NCBI GenBank assembly: GCA_036734945.1
Contig: DAIMXP010000010.1
Coordinates: 1 to 64,000, forward strand
Direction of reading: 5' to 3'
Source of the DNA: UBA4733 sp036734945
GTDB taxonomy: Bacteria > Chloroflexota > UBA4733
DNA length: 64,000 nt
Positions within the stretch are counted from its first letter, which is position 1; every line of letters starts with the position of its first letter. Positions 1 through 8,781 of this stretch are shown here, in pieces. Both the position numbers and the translations under genes were made by a program. The notes beneath the pieces are model-generated. The model did no database searches, was not told the origin of the DNA, and saw nothing but the letters and a program-made list of their open reading frames with translations.

Positions 1-22
1 CCACGTTCCTCACCTTAGCAGC

Positions 23-802
23 CTAGCAGTGCCAACAGAGGTGAAACACACCCAATTGATTGAGCGCGGGCGACCACTGCTGGTAGCCGGCGCGAACGGC
101 GTCGTCATCCGCGCAGTCGTGTAGCCAGTCCTTGATCTTGCTGCCGACGCCGTTGCCGTCGATGTGGACGACGCCAACCATGCTCAATTCACCAGCAGTG
201 CGACCCAGGTGGTCAAGGTCATCGGGAAACCTTGGCGCTTTCCCTGCGAAGCTCGGCGCCAGCGCAAGCAGGCGCTGCCAATGTCCGCTCTCGCGCTCCT
301 CACGAAAGGAGTCGCGCTTGGCCAAGATGGAGCGCGACAACGGCGCATGCGGATCGGATGGGTCTTTGGCGTCGAAGCCGTGCGCCGCCAAGCCGGTCTC
401 CCGGCAGGCAGCCGTGATTCCCAGGCCAAGCTGGGGCGTGCTCGGCTGACGCTCGGTCTTGGCACGCGCCAGGTCTACCTGCAAAGCGTTGACGGCTGCG
501 GCCAGATCGCCCTGCTCGAAGGTGCGATGGGCGACCGCAGCATCAAGTCCGGGCGCTCGGTCGTAGAGTCGGCGGGAGTATTGGGTGGCAAAGCGCCTGG
601 CTGCGGTCAGGTCGGGAAACTCCAGCAGGGCATTGCCGCCGGCCGCCAGGAGCGGATGCGCCATCGTCAGTCCGGCAAGGGCGCCGTCGGGCGAGGTGGC
701 CCAGTGAACCAGGGGCGAGGCGCCGATGGCGTCGCGCAGGCGATTGGACCCGAAGACGTAGCCTTGAATGCCCAGCAGGTCCACGCCGGTCAGCACAGGC
801 AT
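23..802 (-). CDS. cas10: Truncated Cas10/Cmr2-like type III CRISPR protein
   Basis: Cas10 is the large subunit of type III CRISPR effector complexes and normally makes cyclic oligoadenylate in its palm domain. The N-terminus carries the family signature GIQGYVFGSNRLRDAIGAS, followed later by MVGVVHIDGNGVGSKI, which resembles the first palm core strand and its nucleotide-binding loop. There is no N-terminal HD nuclease. The protein stops at 259 residues, right after a sequence resembling the start of a palm helix (SPALNQLG), so the rest of the palm and the usual GGDD motif are missing. The ATG at 802 has a GGGAGA ribosome site and lies 13 bases after the CARF gene, so it is the last gene of the cas operon seen here. 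The truncation could be real decay, a frameshift or an assembly edge. Family is confident; function as it stands is doubtful. Confidence 0.82.
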   Translation of the reverse strand: MPVLTGVDLLGIQGYVFGSNRLRDAIGASPLVHWATSPDGALAGLTMAHPLLAAGGNALLEFPDLTAARRFATQYSRRLYDRAPGLDAAVAHRTFEQGDLAAAVNALQVDLARAKTERQPSTPQLGLGITAACRETGLAAHGFDAKDPSDPHAPLSRSILAKRDSFREERESGHWQRLLALAPSFAGKAPRFPDDLDHLGRTAGELSMVGVVHIDGNGVGSKIKDWLHDCADDDAVRAGYQQWSPALNQLGVFHLCWHC

Positions 803-815
803 GGTGTGTCTCCCA

Positions 816-2054
816 TCACTCGCTCAACCAGGCTTCCAGTGATGCCCGGTTTGCTGCCTGATCGATACCGGCCCAGACGCTGAGGTCATCGAGGCCAAAT
901 ACCTGCGGGGTGTTCGAAGCACCCCAGACGCTCTTCACGGCGCTACGAAGCTGTTCGACGTAGGAGCCTTGCTCGCTACCGCTGTGGAGCAGGCTGACCA
1001 GCGCGGTACGGGCAAGATCGCCGCCGATCTGCCGACCGCGCATAGCCACCTCGAACAGCTTGGACTTGCATAGATCCTTGCTGGTGTCAGTGGTACAGGA
1101 AACCAGATACAGACGACAGTTGCGGATGACGGCGACATCAACCTCAAACTGCGGGCGGCGGTCCCCGAAGCAGTTGACGCTGACGGTAACGTCACCATAT
1201 GACCCAACTTGGGACCCCAACCACATCTCCAGCCACCCACCGGTGAGAAACGTCTGCCATTTGTCAATCGGCTTCGCACCCATGCCTTCGGCGGGTATGC
1301 GCTCGCGGCTCAGACGCAGCCCTTCAGGCGGTATGAACGGGTCCTTCTTCAGCCGCTCCGATCCCTTTTCTTTCTTTCGTTCGCTCTCATTCCCTCCTCG
1401 CATCGGGTCCAAGGCGTTACCGCTTGATTGAGTTCGATCAGGCTCAATGTCGCAGTAGCGCTTATAGAGTTCTGCCGCCGTGTTGGGCTGCCGAAAAACG
1501 TATTGCGCCAGTGCTTCGGCGTCGGCCTCGGTCGGTCCGAGACCGTGGGTGCTAGGTTTGCTTTTCCTGGTACCGTGGAGTTGCAGCAACCTATCGAGCG
1601 TGAGACCAACCCTGGCGTCGGTCAACCTATCGTAGGTACCGCCATCAAAGCGCAAGACGCCATCCCGCTCGTCCAGATACGAAGCGTTGGCATCACCAAA
1701 GTCAGCAACACCGGCCCGCCGTTGCTGTTCGGCAAAAGCCAGGCGGGCGTGCGCCGCCATTATCTTGGTGCCGCCGGTGTAGTTGAGATGCGCGTCGTGC
1801 GGAAGTTGGGTGAGTATCTGGCGCACTTCTCGGGCGTCCGTTGCCGACTCGAGACAGGGCGCCTCGATCAGCACGCCGGGGAGATCCTCGCTGAGCGCCG
1901 TGTCAAGGCATTCTTTGACCCTCTCCGTCCCTTTATCCCCTCGCGAATAGATGAGCCAGATGCGCTTGGGCCGCAGCATCTTCGCCACGATATAGTTCGG
2001 CAGGGGGTTGGAGCCGACCAGTAAAATCAGGTTCTCCGGCGTTGCTTCGGTCAT
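816..2054 (-). CDS. CARF-domain nuclease of the Card1/Can2 (DUF1887) type
   Basis: This family binds cyclic oligoadenylate made by Cas10 and then cuts nucleic acid non-specifically. Residues 8-100 form the CARF domain: LLVGSNPLPNY at the start and the ligand-loop motif NYTGGTKIM at about 91-99. A charged linker (about 205-245) leads to a C-terminal PD-(D/E)xK-like domain with GGWLE at 272-276 and FEVDVAVI near 303-310. The core strand then reads LVSCTTD (about 317-323), where the expected catalytic lysine is a threonine; lysines follow at 330 and 332. The ATG at 2054 starts directly before the CARF fold. A GTG at 2099 would overlap the upstream stop by four bases and is an alternative start. 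It lies between the RAMP gene and cas10, which supports a role as an ancillary type III effector. Confidence 0.83.
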   Translation of the reverse strand: MTEATPENLILLVGSNPLPNYIVAKMLRPKRIWLIYSRGDKGTERVKECLDTALSEDLPGVLIEAPCLESATDAREVRQILTQLPHDAHLNYTGGTKIMAAHARLAFAEQQRRAGVADFGDANASYLDERDGVLRFDGGTYDRLTDARVGLTLDRLLQLHGTRKSKPSTHGLGPTEADAEALAQYVFRQPNTAAELYKRYCDIEPDRTQSSGNALDPMRGGNESERKKEKGSERLKKDPFIPPEGLRLSRERIPAEGMGAKPIDKWQTFLTGGWLEMWLGSQVGSYGDVTVSVNCFGDRRPQFEVDVAVIRNCRLYLVSCTTDTSKDLCKSKLFEVAMRGRQIGGDLARTALVSLLHSGSEQGSYVEQLRSAVKSVWGASNTPQVFGLDDLSVWAGIDQAANRASLEAWLSE

Positions 2055-2095
2055 TGAGTCTTTACTCCCTCTCTGTGCCTGCTGCACTTCCTGTG

Positions 2096-4435
2096 TCACT
2101 TGCCGTGCCCGCGCGTCGGCGGACCGCCCTTCCTGGCTGGCGGCTTCGGTTGTAGTGCGTTGGGATCGTCCCAGGTCAGATTCCAGCCCGACTTCCCCGT
2201 AGATGTGCCGCTTACTCGCAAGCGCAGCGGCTGGCCGGGCGTCACGTCGGGCGGCTGGGCTGATCGCGGGTGGAGAACGCCGATGATGTCCCCGCCCTGC
2301 AACTGGAACTGCTGCTTGCCGCCTTTAGACTGTTCTTCTCGTACAACCCAGGTGACGGTCTCGCCGGACCTGGGCAAGCGTGCAGCGACGGCAGGTTCAC
2401 GCTGCCAGGGCGGGCGGTTGGGATCCGCACCGAAGGGTGTAGGCAGCACCTTACGCGCACGGAAGTCATTACGGCCCGATTCGAGCACCATAGGTGCTGT
2501 CGTCTCAAACCCTGGACCGCCCTCCAACCGCAAGAGCAGGTAGAGAGCGGCCAGCCGGGCAATCTGCCAGATGCCGCGGTCGCCGGCAAACCGTGGCTCC
2601 TGACTGTCATTGGCAAAACGCAGCATTTCGTCGGCGAATGTCTTGAGGTAAATGGCGCCGTCGTCAACGCTCGACCCATCACCAGTCCAAGCCGCATAGC
2701 GCTGCGCTCGGTCGATCACGTGCAGCGTGGGGGTTATACGGGCACTGCCGAGACCCAGCGGCTTGGCCATGCCGAGCTTGTGGGCGCACTCGTCAGGCAG
2801 ACGCAAGGCAGTGAGCAGGGCGCCCAGTTCGAGCGGCGTCAGGTTCTCAAAGCGGATGCGCCCCGTGAACTGCACGCCCTTGCGGACCGGACGGATGATC
2901 GTGTGTTGCCTATCATCCGGTTCCTTCGGAAGGATTGCTTGCAGATCTTCCAGGAGACGCTTCTGAAGCTGAGACGGCTGTTCTTTGACGTCTTCGATCT
3001 CGCGCGATCCCCAGCGGTGCCAGTACAGTTTGTGGCCGCGGATGGCGGTTCTTTCGCGGTCCTCCTCAAGGTAGGTGGCAAGCTCCTTGGCCGGCTTCGT
3101 GCCATCCTGCACAAGGTAGTGCGGGTAGGTCGTCGGTTTGGGTGAAGAGAGCACGCGCGGCACCAGCAGTTGCTCGTACATATCGCGCTGCCCGTCAATC
3201 GCCACTGCGTCTTCGAATCGTACCCGGCCTTTGATCGGCGGCGCCGTGCTGCCTCGCTCGCGAGCCACCTGGCCGAACATCGCCTCGGCAAGGTCGAGCT
3301 TCGCCATCCGTACGTTGTCAGGAATCAGGTCGTAGGGACTCACGTCATAGGGGAAGCGGAACATCTGGGCGCGACCAAGGAACAGCAGGCCGGTGGGATT
3401 GTCCTCCTGCGCAGCCTGGGCGTCGCAGAGGTAAAACACCGGCTCGCCGTCGCGCAGCCAGCCCGCCTTCTGCCGACGCACCCCGCTGGGCTTATCCCTC
3501 GGGAACGCCTTCTCTTGCCATTGGGTGATTTGGTCATCGTCGTGGAACCGCTCCCAGACGCGGTTGGGGACGGGAATGGGCGCCGCCCCGGGCGTTGGAC
3601 TGAGGAAGACGAATTCGCTCTTGGGGTGTTCCTCACTGCGGGAGTGCGGCGAAGAGCCGGTGATCACGAGGGTTGCGGGCGCCCAATCGCTGCCCGGGGA
3701 GGATGTGCCAAACCGGATGTCGTCGACGAACCTGCCCTTCAGGGGCAGCAGGACGTGGCACGCCTGCTGCTGGAAGCCCCAGGGAGGCTTGTCGTCCGCA
3801 TTCCAAGGAAGCTGCACGCCTTTGGCGAGAAGCAGCGCCCGGCGCACGCGGTAGAACGGGCACCGCTCGATCAACCAGCCACCTTCTCGGGACCGCAAGA
3901 AGCCGCCTTCGGGCTTCTGGTCACCGCGCACCATGCGCTTACCGTAGGCGTCGCCCACACGATCCTTGTTGAACGTGCGGAAGAAGGGCTGGTTCGTGGT
4001 GACGGGCGCAACCTTGCTAAAGGAGAGGATCTCCACCAGGGTGCGAGTCATGCCGCGAAGGCTGGAGCCCGGAATGAGCGGCCGCCCGTCGGGTGTCTTG
4101 GTAGGATCGGGAAGCGTGGAGTGACCCTCCGGCGTGCGCGACGGATCCGGCCGCAGGCGAGACTCTCGTGCGTCCCAGTATCCCTGACCATTCTCACGAG
4201 CGAAGTCGCGGATGTAGAGTGGTGTAAGCGTCTCTAACTCGAGGTCTATCCAGCCCGAGTATGTGCCTGCAAGCCACTGGTTGTGTGTCGTCCATGGCAT
4301 AAGCTTGCCGTGGTCGGTTACGTCGATGCCGCCGTCGACCTCGTAGACTTTGCGGGGCAGTGGCACGAAATTGTACGGCGCCGTGGCCCGGCGCGTGTCG
4401 TCCGTGTCGTCTTTCTGTTCCGGCCATACACTCAT
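2096..4435 (-). CDS. TIGR03986-family CRISPR-associated RAMP protein
   Basis: A 779-residue RAMP-superfamily protein, the expected backbone or crRNA-binding subunit of this type III subtype. The N-terminus has the typical APYNFVPLPRKVYE, then YSGWIDLELETLTPLYI and the glycine-rich PLIPGSSLRGMTRTLVEI, a RAMP core element. A second RAMP-like unit includes VQFTGRIRFENLTPLELGALL followed by KLGMAKPLGLGSARI, where the glycine-rich loop is clear. The open frame extends upstream to 4648, but the ATG at 4435 has a strong AGGAGG site and overlaps the csx19-like stop by four bases (ATGA), so the extension is rejected. Two RAMP modules in one chain fit the known length of this family. Some RAMP subunits of this kind cut target RNA, but I cannot point to a catalytic residue here. 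Confidence 0.9.
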   Translation of the reverse strand: MSVWPEQKDDTDDTRRATAPYNFVPLPRKVYEVDGGIDVTDHGKLMPWTTHNQWLAGTYSGWIDLELETLTPLYIRDFARENGQGYWDARESRLRPDPSRTPEGHSTLPDPTKTPDGRPLIPGSSLRGMTRTLVEILSFSKVAPVTTNQPFFRTFNKDRVGDAYGKRMVRGDQKPEGGFLRSREGGWLIERCPFYRVRRALLLAKGVQLPWNADDKPPWGFQQQACHVLLPLKGRFVDDIRFGTSSPGSDWAPATLVITGSSPHSRSEEHPKSEFVFLSPTPGAAPIPVPNRVWERFHDDDQITQWQEKAFPRDKPSGVRRQKAGWLRDGEPVFYLCDAQAAQEDNPTGLLFLGRAQMFRFPYDVSPYDLIPDNVRMAKLDLAEAMFGQVARERGSTAPPIKGRVRFEDAVAIDGQRDMYEQLLVPRVLSSPKPTTYPHYLVQDGTKPAKELATYLEEDRERTAIRGHKLYWHRWGSREIEDVKEQPSQLQKRLLEDLQAILPKEPDDRQHTIIRPVRKGVQFTGRIRFENLTPLELGALLTALRLPDECAHKLGMAKPLGLGSARITPTLHVIDRAQRYAAWTGDGSSVDDGAIYLKTFADEMLRFANDSQEPRFAGDRGIWQIARLAALYLLLRLEGGPGFETTAPMVLESGRNDFRARKVLPTPFGADPNRPPWQREPAVAARLPRSGETVTWVVREEQSKGGKQQFQLQGGDIIGVLHPRSAQPPDVTPGQPLRLRVSGTSTGKSGWNLTWDDPNALQPKPPARKGGPPTRGHGK

Positions 4436-5034
4436 CGCTGTCCCTCCTGTTCGAGCGTCACAAGGCGCGTAGCTGCCACTCGCACCACACCGACATCGGG
4501 ATCTTGCGTGAAGTAGTGGCGCGCGCGCATCCGCAAGGGCATCCGCTGCTGCCGAAAGGCGTCGCTTGAGCAACTGAGCGGCACGGCATGGCGTGACCCG
4601 GTTCCGTCGCCAACCAACGTGAAGCCGTCGCGCGGTCCATCCAGCCATCGGTCGCCCAGCACCACGTACGTCTGCCCGGCGGCATGCAGGGCTGGATCAT
4701 CGGCCGGCGCGGCATCGGCGAGCAGGCGGCCGCGGAAAGTGTCGTCCGTGCGCCAAATCGACACCTCAACATCCGGCCCGAAGAGACGCGCCTGTTGGAG
4801 CGCCGCGCCCCTGAACGGCGGCGAGATCGCCGGGAACGGCCCACTGGAGAGGCGCCAGCCCTGGTCGTCGCCATCACGCCGGCCCCAAACGACGCCATCG
4901 TCGCAGTAGGCCAGCAGCCAGCGCGTGCCGGCAGTCACCGATCCCGTGGGTTCCCCGCTGCCCACACCATCAATGACCTCGCGGCATTCCGCATCTGCCA
5001 ACGGCACAATGCGACTACCGAACACCGTTCCCAT
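4432..5034 (-). CDS. csx19: Csx19/TIGR03984-like CRISPR-associated protein
   Basis: A 200-residue protein that I match to the Csx19/TIGR03984 group from memory of its layout. It contains TRWLLAYCDDGVVWGR, then a segment with LQQARLFGPDVEVSIWRTDD, and a C-terminal DGFTLVGDGTGSRHAVPL. The biochemical role of the group is not known to me; it occurs beside TIGR03986 proteins and Cas10 in type III loci. It is the first gene of the cas operon, starting at ATG 5034 with an AAAGGGG site nine bases upstream, and it ends by a four-base overlap with the RAMP gene. The 51 bases before it separate it from the DUF1156 gene, and both point the same way, so read-through from the methylase gene is possible. 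Family assignment is fairly sure; function is unknown. Confidence 0.7.
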   Translation of the reverse strand: MGTVFGSRIVPLADAECREVIDGVGSGEPTGSVTAGTRWLLAYCDDGVVWGRRDGDDQGWRLSSGPFPAISPPFRGAALQQARLFGPDVEVSIWRTDDTFRGRLLADAAPADDPALHAAGQTYVVLGDRWLDGPRDGFTLVGDGTGSRHAVPLSCSSDAFRQQRMPLRMRARHYFTQDPDVGVVRVAATRLVTLEQEGQR

Positions 5035-5085
5035 TGCCTATGCCCCTTTCGACGCTCTCATTGGCTTTCCGCTCTCGCTCCCAAT

Positions 5086-8000
5086 CTACGACAGGTCCAG
5101 CGCCACCCTCTGCCCCGCGGCCACCCCCAGCACACCCAGGTGGTTGCTCAAGCGCTCCAGCGGGCCCAAGTCATCCCCGGTGTCGTCGCGCCGCCGGGCT
5201 AATTCAATCAACGCCTGCAAGAGTTGGTGGAAGACGGCATTGCGGCGGAGACCACGCTGGTCGAGGTAGTCGTTGACGCGGCTGACGTCACCCGCTGCCC
5301 AGAGTTGCAACAGCCGGTGGACCTGATCAACCAGCGGCACGGCGCCGTTGCCGGGCGCTTCGTAGCCGAGGGTGGGACGCAGGCGCTGATTCCACTTCTT
5401 CAGCCGCACGGTGCTGCCACCGCCGGCTTCGCTCTCCGCCGGCTCAACGTCTGCCGCCTCATCCTCGTCACCGTCATCTTGCTCTGCGGCGGCCTGGTTG
5501 CCGGTGCGCGCCAGCAGATCGTAGCCATTGACGAGCGTGCCGTCGGAGAGGTCGCAGGAGACAGCGTAAAGGATACAGCCGCCGACCGGCGTATCGCGCA
5601 ACCCGAAGTCGTGGCGGTGCAGCAGGTAGTAGGTCGTGACGTTGTCCAGGTCACCGGAAGCGTCGGCCTGCGTGCCGGGCAGGACCCGGCCGACCACAAA
5701 GTCCACGACCATCCGCCGCACCTGGCTCAGGAACTCTGCGACGGTCAGGACGCCGCCGCCGGTCGCCTTGCGCACAACGGGATGCTTGCTGTACGCCTCC
5801 AGCGCCGGACCGGTCGCAGCCCAGACGAAGTCTGGACCCCGAATGCCGGCATCCCAGAAGTCGCGCAACCGCTCGATGATGTTGGCGCGCATCTCCTCCA
5901 GCACGACGTTATCCCAACCGGGGCGGGCCGTGGCCGGACGCTTCTTGCACACCAGCCAGATCGAGGACGAGAGGGCGGCGGAGGAAAGGGCGCGCGTGCG
6001 GTTGACCATCTCTGTCTGGATGGGCCAGCTTCCATCCACCACGAAACCGGCCCGGATGATGGCCGAAACAAGCGTTTCCCAGGCATCTGGGTGCTTGTGG
6101 GCGAAGACGACGACCAGCCGACCGTCAGGCTTGAGTGCCGAATGGCAAGATTGAAAGGCCCGGAACATCCCCTCCTCATACGTTGCCTTCGACTTGGCTC
6201 TGTCGCCACCGAAACGGCTGGCGTCGTCGATCAACTCGCCATCGTTCTTCTGTTTGTCCCACTTTGGCGATAGCGGCGCGGCAAAGGCGGCATCAATCTC
6301 GGGGGACAGGCCGTGCAACGTCCGGCGCAGCCAGACGTAGAAGAAATCCATGAGATCGGAATACGGGATGGCATCATAATAGGGCGGATCCGTCACTATC
6401 ACGTCGAAGCTGCTGGCAACGGCCGTCACCGCACTTTGACGCAGACAGTTTGGTGATGGCGACGCGGTGAAGTTGCTCGTGTGCTCTGCGACCTTCGCTA
6501 CCCACTCAACGGCTCCCAGGAATCCCCCGCTGAACGACTCTGTCGTGACGCCTTCGATAAAGTCCCACGTCATGGGCAGGGCGAAGCGTGAGAAGGTGTT
6601 GATCACACCGCTCTGTGTTGGCGACGGGTCCGGGCGGCACAATGTGCTGGACCGGTCGACAACTCGGTCGACCGTCAGAGCAAGATACCCTTGTATAGCC
6701 TCCGTCCATCGAGTCGGGTATGTCCCCTGGTCCAACACCTGGCGGGTTTGGCGCACCCACCTGACGAATATGCTCAAAGCAAGGAGTTGCCGACTCGTGA
6801 ACAACTTGTGCCACTGGTCAAACCCGTAGCCGTCAACTGAGAAGGCCCGACTCACGCCGCTGCCGCCTCCCTTCGGGGTAGGCTCCGTCGGCAGCCCGAA
6901 CGGAACATCCTGGAACGCAGCGGCGCACGCCCCCGTCGCGTCCTCGGCGGCGGCAATCTCTTCCGGTACCGGTCGGCGATACTCCTTACTGACAGCGCCG
7001 TCTACCACTACCGCGGTCATAACCGCGCCGAGCCGGCCGGCCTGCCCTTCGAGGCGAATATCCTCCATCGTCATCGTGGTCGGGCAGCAGGGGCACTTCG
7101 CACCGGCACGGCTCATCGTCCCTTCCCCCAAGCGCCTGTCGTGCTCGCGTCGTTGGGCGGCGTTGTTGCCAACGACCAGTACGCCGGTCTCGACGCCGAA
7201 GACGACGCCGCTGTTCCGGGCGCCCTCTGGGCGGTTTGGAGCCATCGTCAGCAGCACGCGCTTGCGGTCCGTCTTGCAGAGCCAACGGGTCTTGAGCAAG
7301 GGCAGGGTAGCTCCGCAGTTCTTGCAGGTCACAGTGCGTGCCCAGAGATAGGCGACCGTCGGCTTGCCGTCGATGACCGGATAGTAGCGCTCCAGATCGG
7401 CTTTCGCTCGTTGCAGCACCCACCAGCCCCAGGCGCGGACGTGCCAGGCCAGGTCGGCCTCGGGCGCCGTGGCGTCCATACTTGTCTGGAGCGATCGCGT
7501 GGCCCCCCGGCTCGTCTTCGTCGCCGGACCGCCGGAAGCCTTGCGGAAGCTCGCCATGAACTCCGGCGAGTCGACGGCGAACTGTGGCAACGGCAGGCGC
7601 TGGCCGGCCAGGCGTTGCGGGTACTCCAGCGTACACTTCTCGATGAACCAGGCCACCGGGTTGATATCTATCGCCGTCGCCTCGCAGCCGAGGCGCATCG
7701 CCTCCAGCGGGATAGCGCCGCCGCCGGCAAAGGGGTCCAGCACCTTCGGCGCCCGGCCACCGTAAGCGGCGCGAATCTGCTCCCGGAACCAGGCCAGGTC
7801 GGGGCCGTTCTCTCGCCCCCAGTGCAGGATGCCGCCCTCCGTCTCCTCGACGACCTGCTCCTCCACCCGGCCGCCGGGCAGCTTCTTGGTGCGGACCCGT
7901 TTCACCAACCGCCCGCCCAGCCGTTCCAGCAGCTTGGCCCGCTCAATAGGGTCGCCGGGATCAGGCAGCAGCGTGGCGATCAGGGCAGCGCGGCAGGCCG

Positions 8001-8133
8001 CCAGCGGTCGACGCGCCGGCCAGATATGGAGCGTGGAGATGTGGCCGTGGCGCACGCTCTTCTCGTGGACGGAGTCAAGCGAGGCCTGGCGCAGCGGGAA
8101 GCCGCGCTCGATCAGACGGGGGCGATCATCCAT
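5086..8133 (-). CDS. DUF1156-family N6-adenine DNA methyltransferase
   Basis: A 1015-residue DNA methylase. The N-terminus is typical of DUF1156 (LIERGFPLRQASLDSVHEKS, then STLHIWPARRPLAACRA). It is followed by the SAM-binding motif I VLDPFAGGGAIPLEAMRLG and, much later, the catalytic motif VIVTDPPYYDAIPYSD of gamma-type amino-methylases. Between them are Cys pairs (CKNCGA, KCPCC) that probably bind zinc. The family is repeatedly found in anti-phage loci with helicases, and here an SNF2-like helicase gene lies upstream on the same strand. The likely job is to mark self DNA, or to act in a DISARM/BREX-like exclusion system; that is inference. The start ATG at 8133 precedes the conserved DUF1156 region; a GTG at 8166 would add 11 residues. 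No good ribosome site is seen at either. Confidence 0.88.
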   Translation of the reverse strand: MDDRPRLIERGFPLRQASLDSVHEKSVRHGHISTLHIWPARRPLAACRAALIATLLPDPGDPIERAKLLERLGGRLVKRVRTKKLPGGRVEEQVVEETEGGILHWGRENGPDLAWFREQIRAAYGGRAPKVLDPFAGGGAIPLEAMRLGCEATAIDINPVAWFIEKCTLEYPQRLAGQRLPLPQFAVDSPEFMASFRKASGGPATKTSRGATRSLQTSMDATAPEADLAWHVRAWGWWVLQRAKADLERYYPVIDGKPTVAYLWARTVTCKNCGATLPLLKTRWLCKTDRKRVLLTMAPNRPEGARNSGVVFGVETGVLVVGNNAAQRREHDRRLGEGTMSRAGAKCPCCPTTMTMEDIRLEGQAGRLGAVMTAVVVDGAVSKEYRRPVPEEIAAAEDATGACAAAFQDVPFGLPTEPTPKGGGSGVSRAFSVDGYGFDQWHKLFTSRQLLALSIFVRWVRQTRQVLDQGTYPTRWTEAIQGYLALTVDRVVDRSSTLCRPDPSPTQSGVINTFSRFALPMTWDFIEGVTTESFSGGFLGAVEWVAKVAEHTSNFTASPSPNCLRQSAVTAVASSFDVIVTDPPYYDAIPYSDLMDFFYVWLRRTLHGLSPEIDAAFAAPLSPKWDKQKNDGELIDDASRFGGDRAKSKATYEEGMFRAFQSCHSALKPDGRLVVVFAHKHPDAWETLVSAIIRAGFVVDGSWPIQTEMVNRTRALSSAALSSSIWLVCKKRPATARPGWDNVVLEEMRANIIERLRDFWDAGIRGPDFVWAATGPALEAYSKHPVVRKATGGGVLTVAEFLSQVRRMVVDFVVGRVLPGTQADASGDLDNVTTYYLLHRHDFGLRDTPVGGCILYAVSCDLSDGTLVNGYDLLARTGNQAAAEQDDGDEDEAADVEPAESEAGGGSTVRLKKWNQRLRPTLGYEAPGNGAVPLVDQVHRLLQLWAAGDVSRVNDYLDQRGLRRNAVFHQLLQALIELARRRDDTGDDLGPLERLSNHLGVLGVAAGQRVALDLS

Positions 8134-8185
8134 GGGCGTGACAGCCCAGGCGAGGAAATGGCGCACGCGCGCTCGGCGGCCCAGG

Positions 8186-8334
8186 CGCGCCCGGCGACTG
8201 AAGTCGCGGGCTATGACGAGCGAAGTGGGTGCCCTCTGGGCCCTGCGCGGGCTGTTGCATGCAACGCCACCTCGCTACGAGTCGGCGAAGGCCGACTTTG
8301 CAATGGTAGCCCGCGACTTCAGTCGCCGGGCGCG
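8186..8334. repeat. REP-like palindromic element A beside the RAYT gene
   Basis: Two perfect 28-base inverted arms (8186-8213 and 8307-8334) flank about 93 bases. Each arm holds the internal palindrome GCGACTGAAGTCGC. The right half, read on the minus strand, matches the left half of element B, including a hairpin built on AAGTCGGCCTTCGCCGACT. The left half instead carries GGGTGCCCTCTGGGCCC, which recurs in element E. It lies 6 bases from the stop codon of the transposase gene and fills the gap to the DUF1156 methylase. Confidence 0.85.
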
Positions 8335-8340
8335 TATGCC

Positions 8341-8757
8341 TCACTCTTCTGCCACCCTTTCCCATTCCAGATTCAGACTCCCTTCCGCATGGTGTTGCTT
8401 CTGCTGCGCTATGTAGCGCTCGACTTCCGGCGCAACTGCGGCTGACACCGAAAATGCCCCGTACGCTCCCTGCCACCTGAACCCCGCGACGCGGTCGATC
8501 TCGTGATTGATCAGGTGGGCCGAAGCGCCCTTGAGCTGCTGAACGAGCCTGGCGACGGCGACAGTCGGATGAACCCTCACCAGGACATGCACATGGTCCG
8601 CCATTCCTCCAATGGCGATCGGCGCGCACTGGAGGCCCCGAGCCTCGCTGGACAGAGCGGCATAGAGGCGGCCCTCCAACCCTGAATCGATAAGCGGCAG
8701 CCGGTCCCACGTGGCCCAGACCAGATGCGCCAGCAACTGAGTGTACGGCCCACGCAT
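8341..8757 (-). CDS. IS200-like Y1 transposase, REP-associated (RAYT)
   Basis: A 138-residue single-domain HUH endonuclease of the Y1_Tnp family, which cuts and rejoins single-stranded DNA at palindromes. The HUH motif is in GGMADHVHVLVRV, the conserved QLKGASAHLIN helix follows, and the nucleophile tyrosine is most likely the one in VERYIAQQKQHH. FRWQGAYGAFSVS is also family-typical. Length matches an intact enzyme. The ATG at 8757 has a GGAGGAGGGA leader. Inverted palindromic elements sit 6 bases after its stop and 24 bases before its start, and a third copy lies at 12.6 kb. This is the arrangement of a REP-associated tyrosine transposase rather than a plain IS200 with an accessory tnpB. 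It is inserted between the DUF1156 methylase and its likely helicase partner. Confidence 0.9.
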   Translation of the reverse strand: MRGPYTQLLAHLVWATWDRLPLIDSGLEGRLYAALSSEARGLQCAPIAIGGMADHVHVLVRVHPTVAVARLVQQLKGASAHLINHEIDRVAGFRWQGAYGAFSVSAAVAPEVERYIAQQKQHHAEGSLNLEWERVAEE

Positions 8758-8781
8758 GTTATCCCTCCTCCGTCTGGCACC

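Noticed and set aside
1..60. Possible single CRISPR repeat at the left edge
   Set aside because: It has a short imperfect inverted pair and begins with GTTTC, but there is only one copy and no spacer, so it cannot be called an array.
4436..4648. N-terminal extension of the RAMP protein
   Set aside because: This part is an out-of-frame reading of the csx19-like gene; ATG 4435 with AGGAGG is the start.
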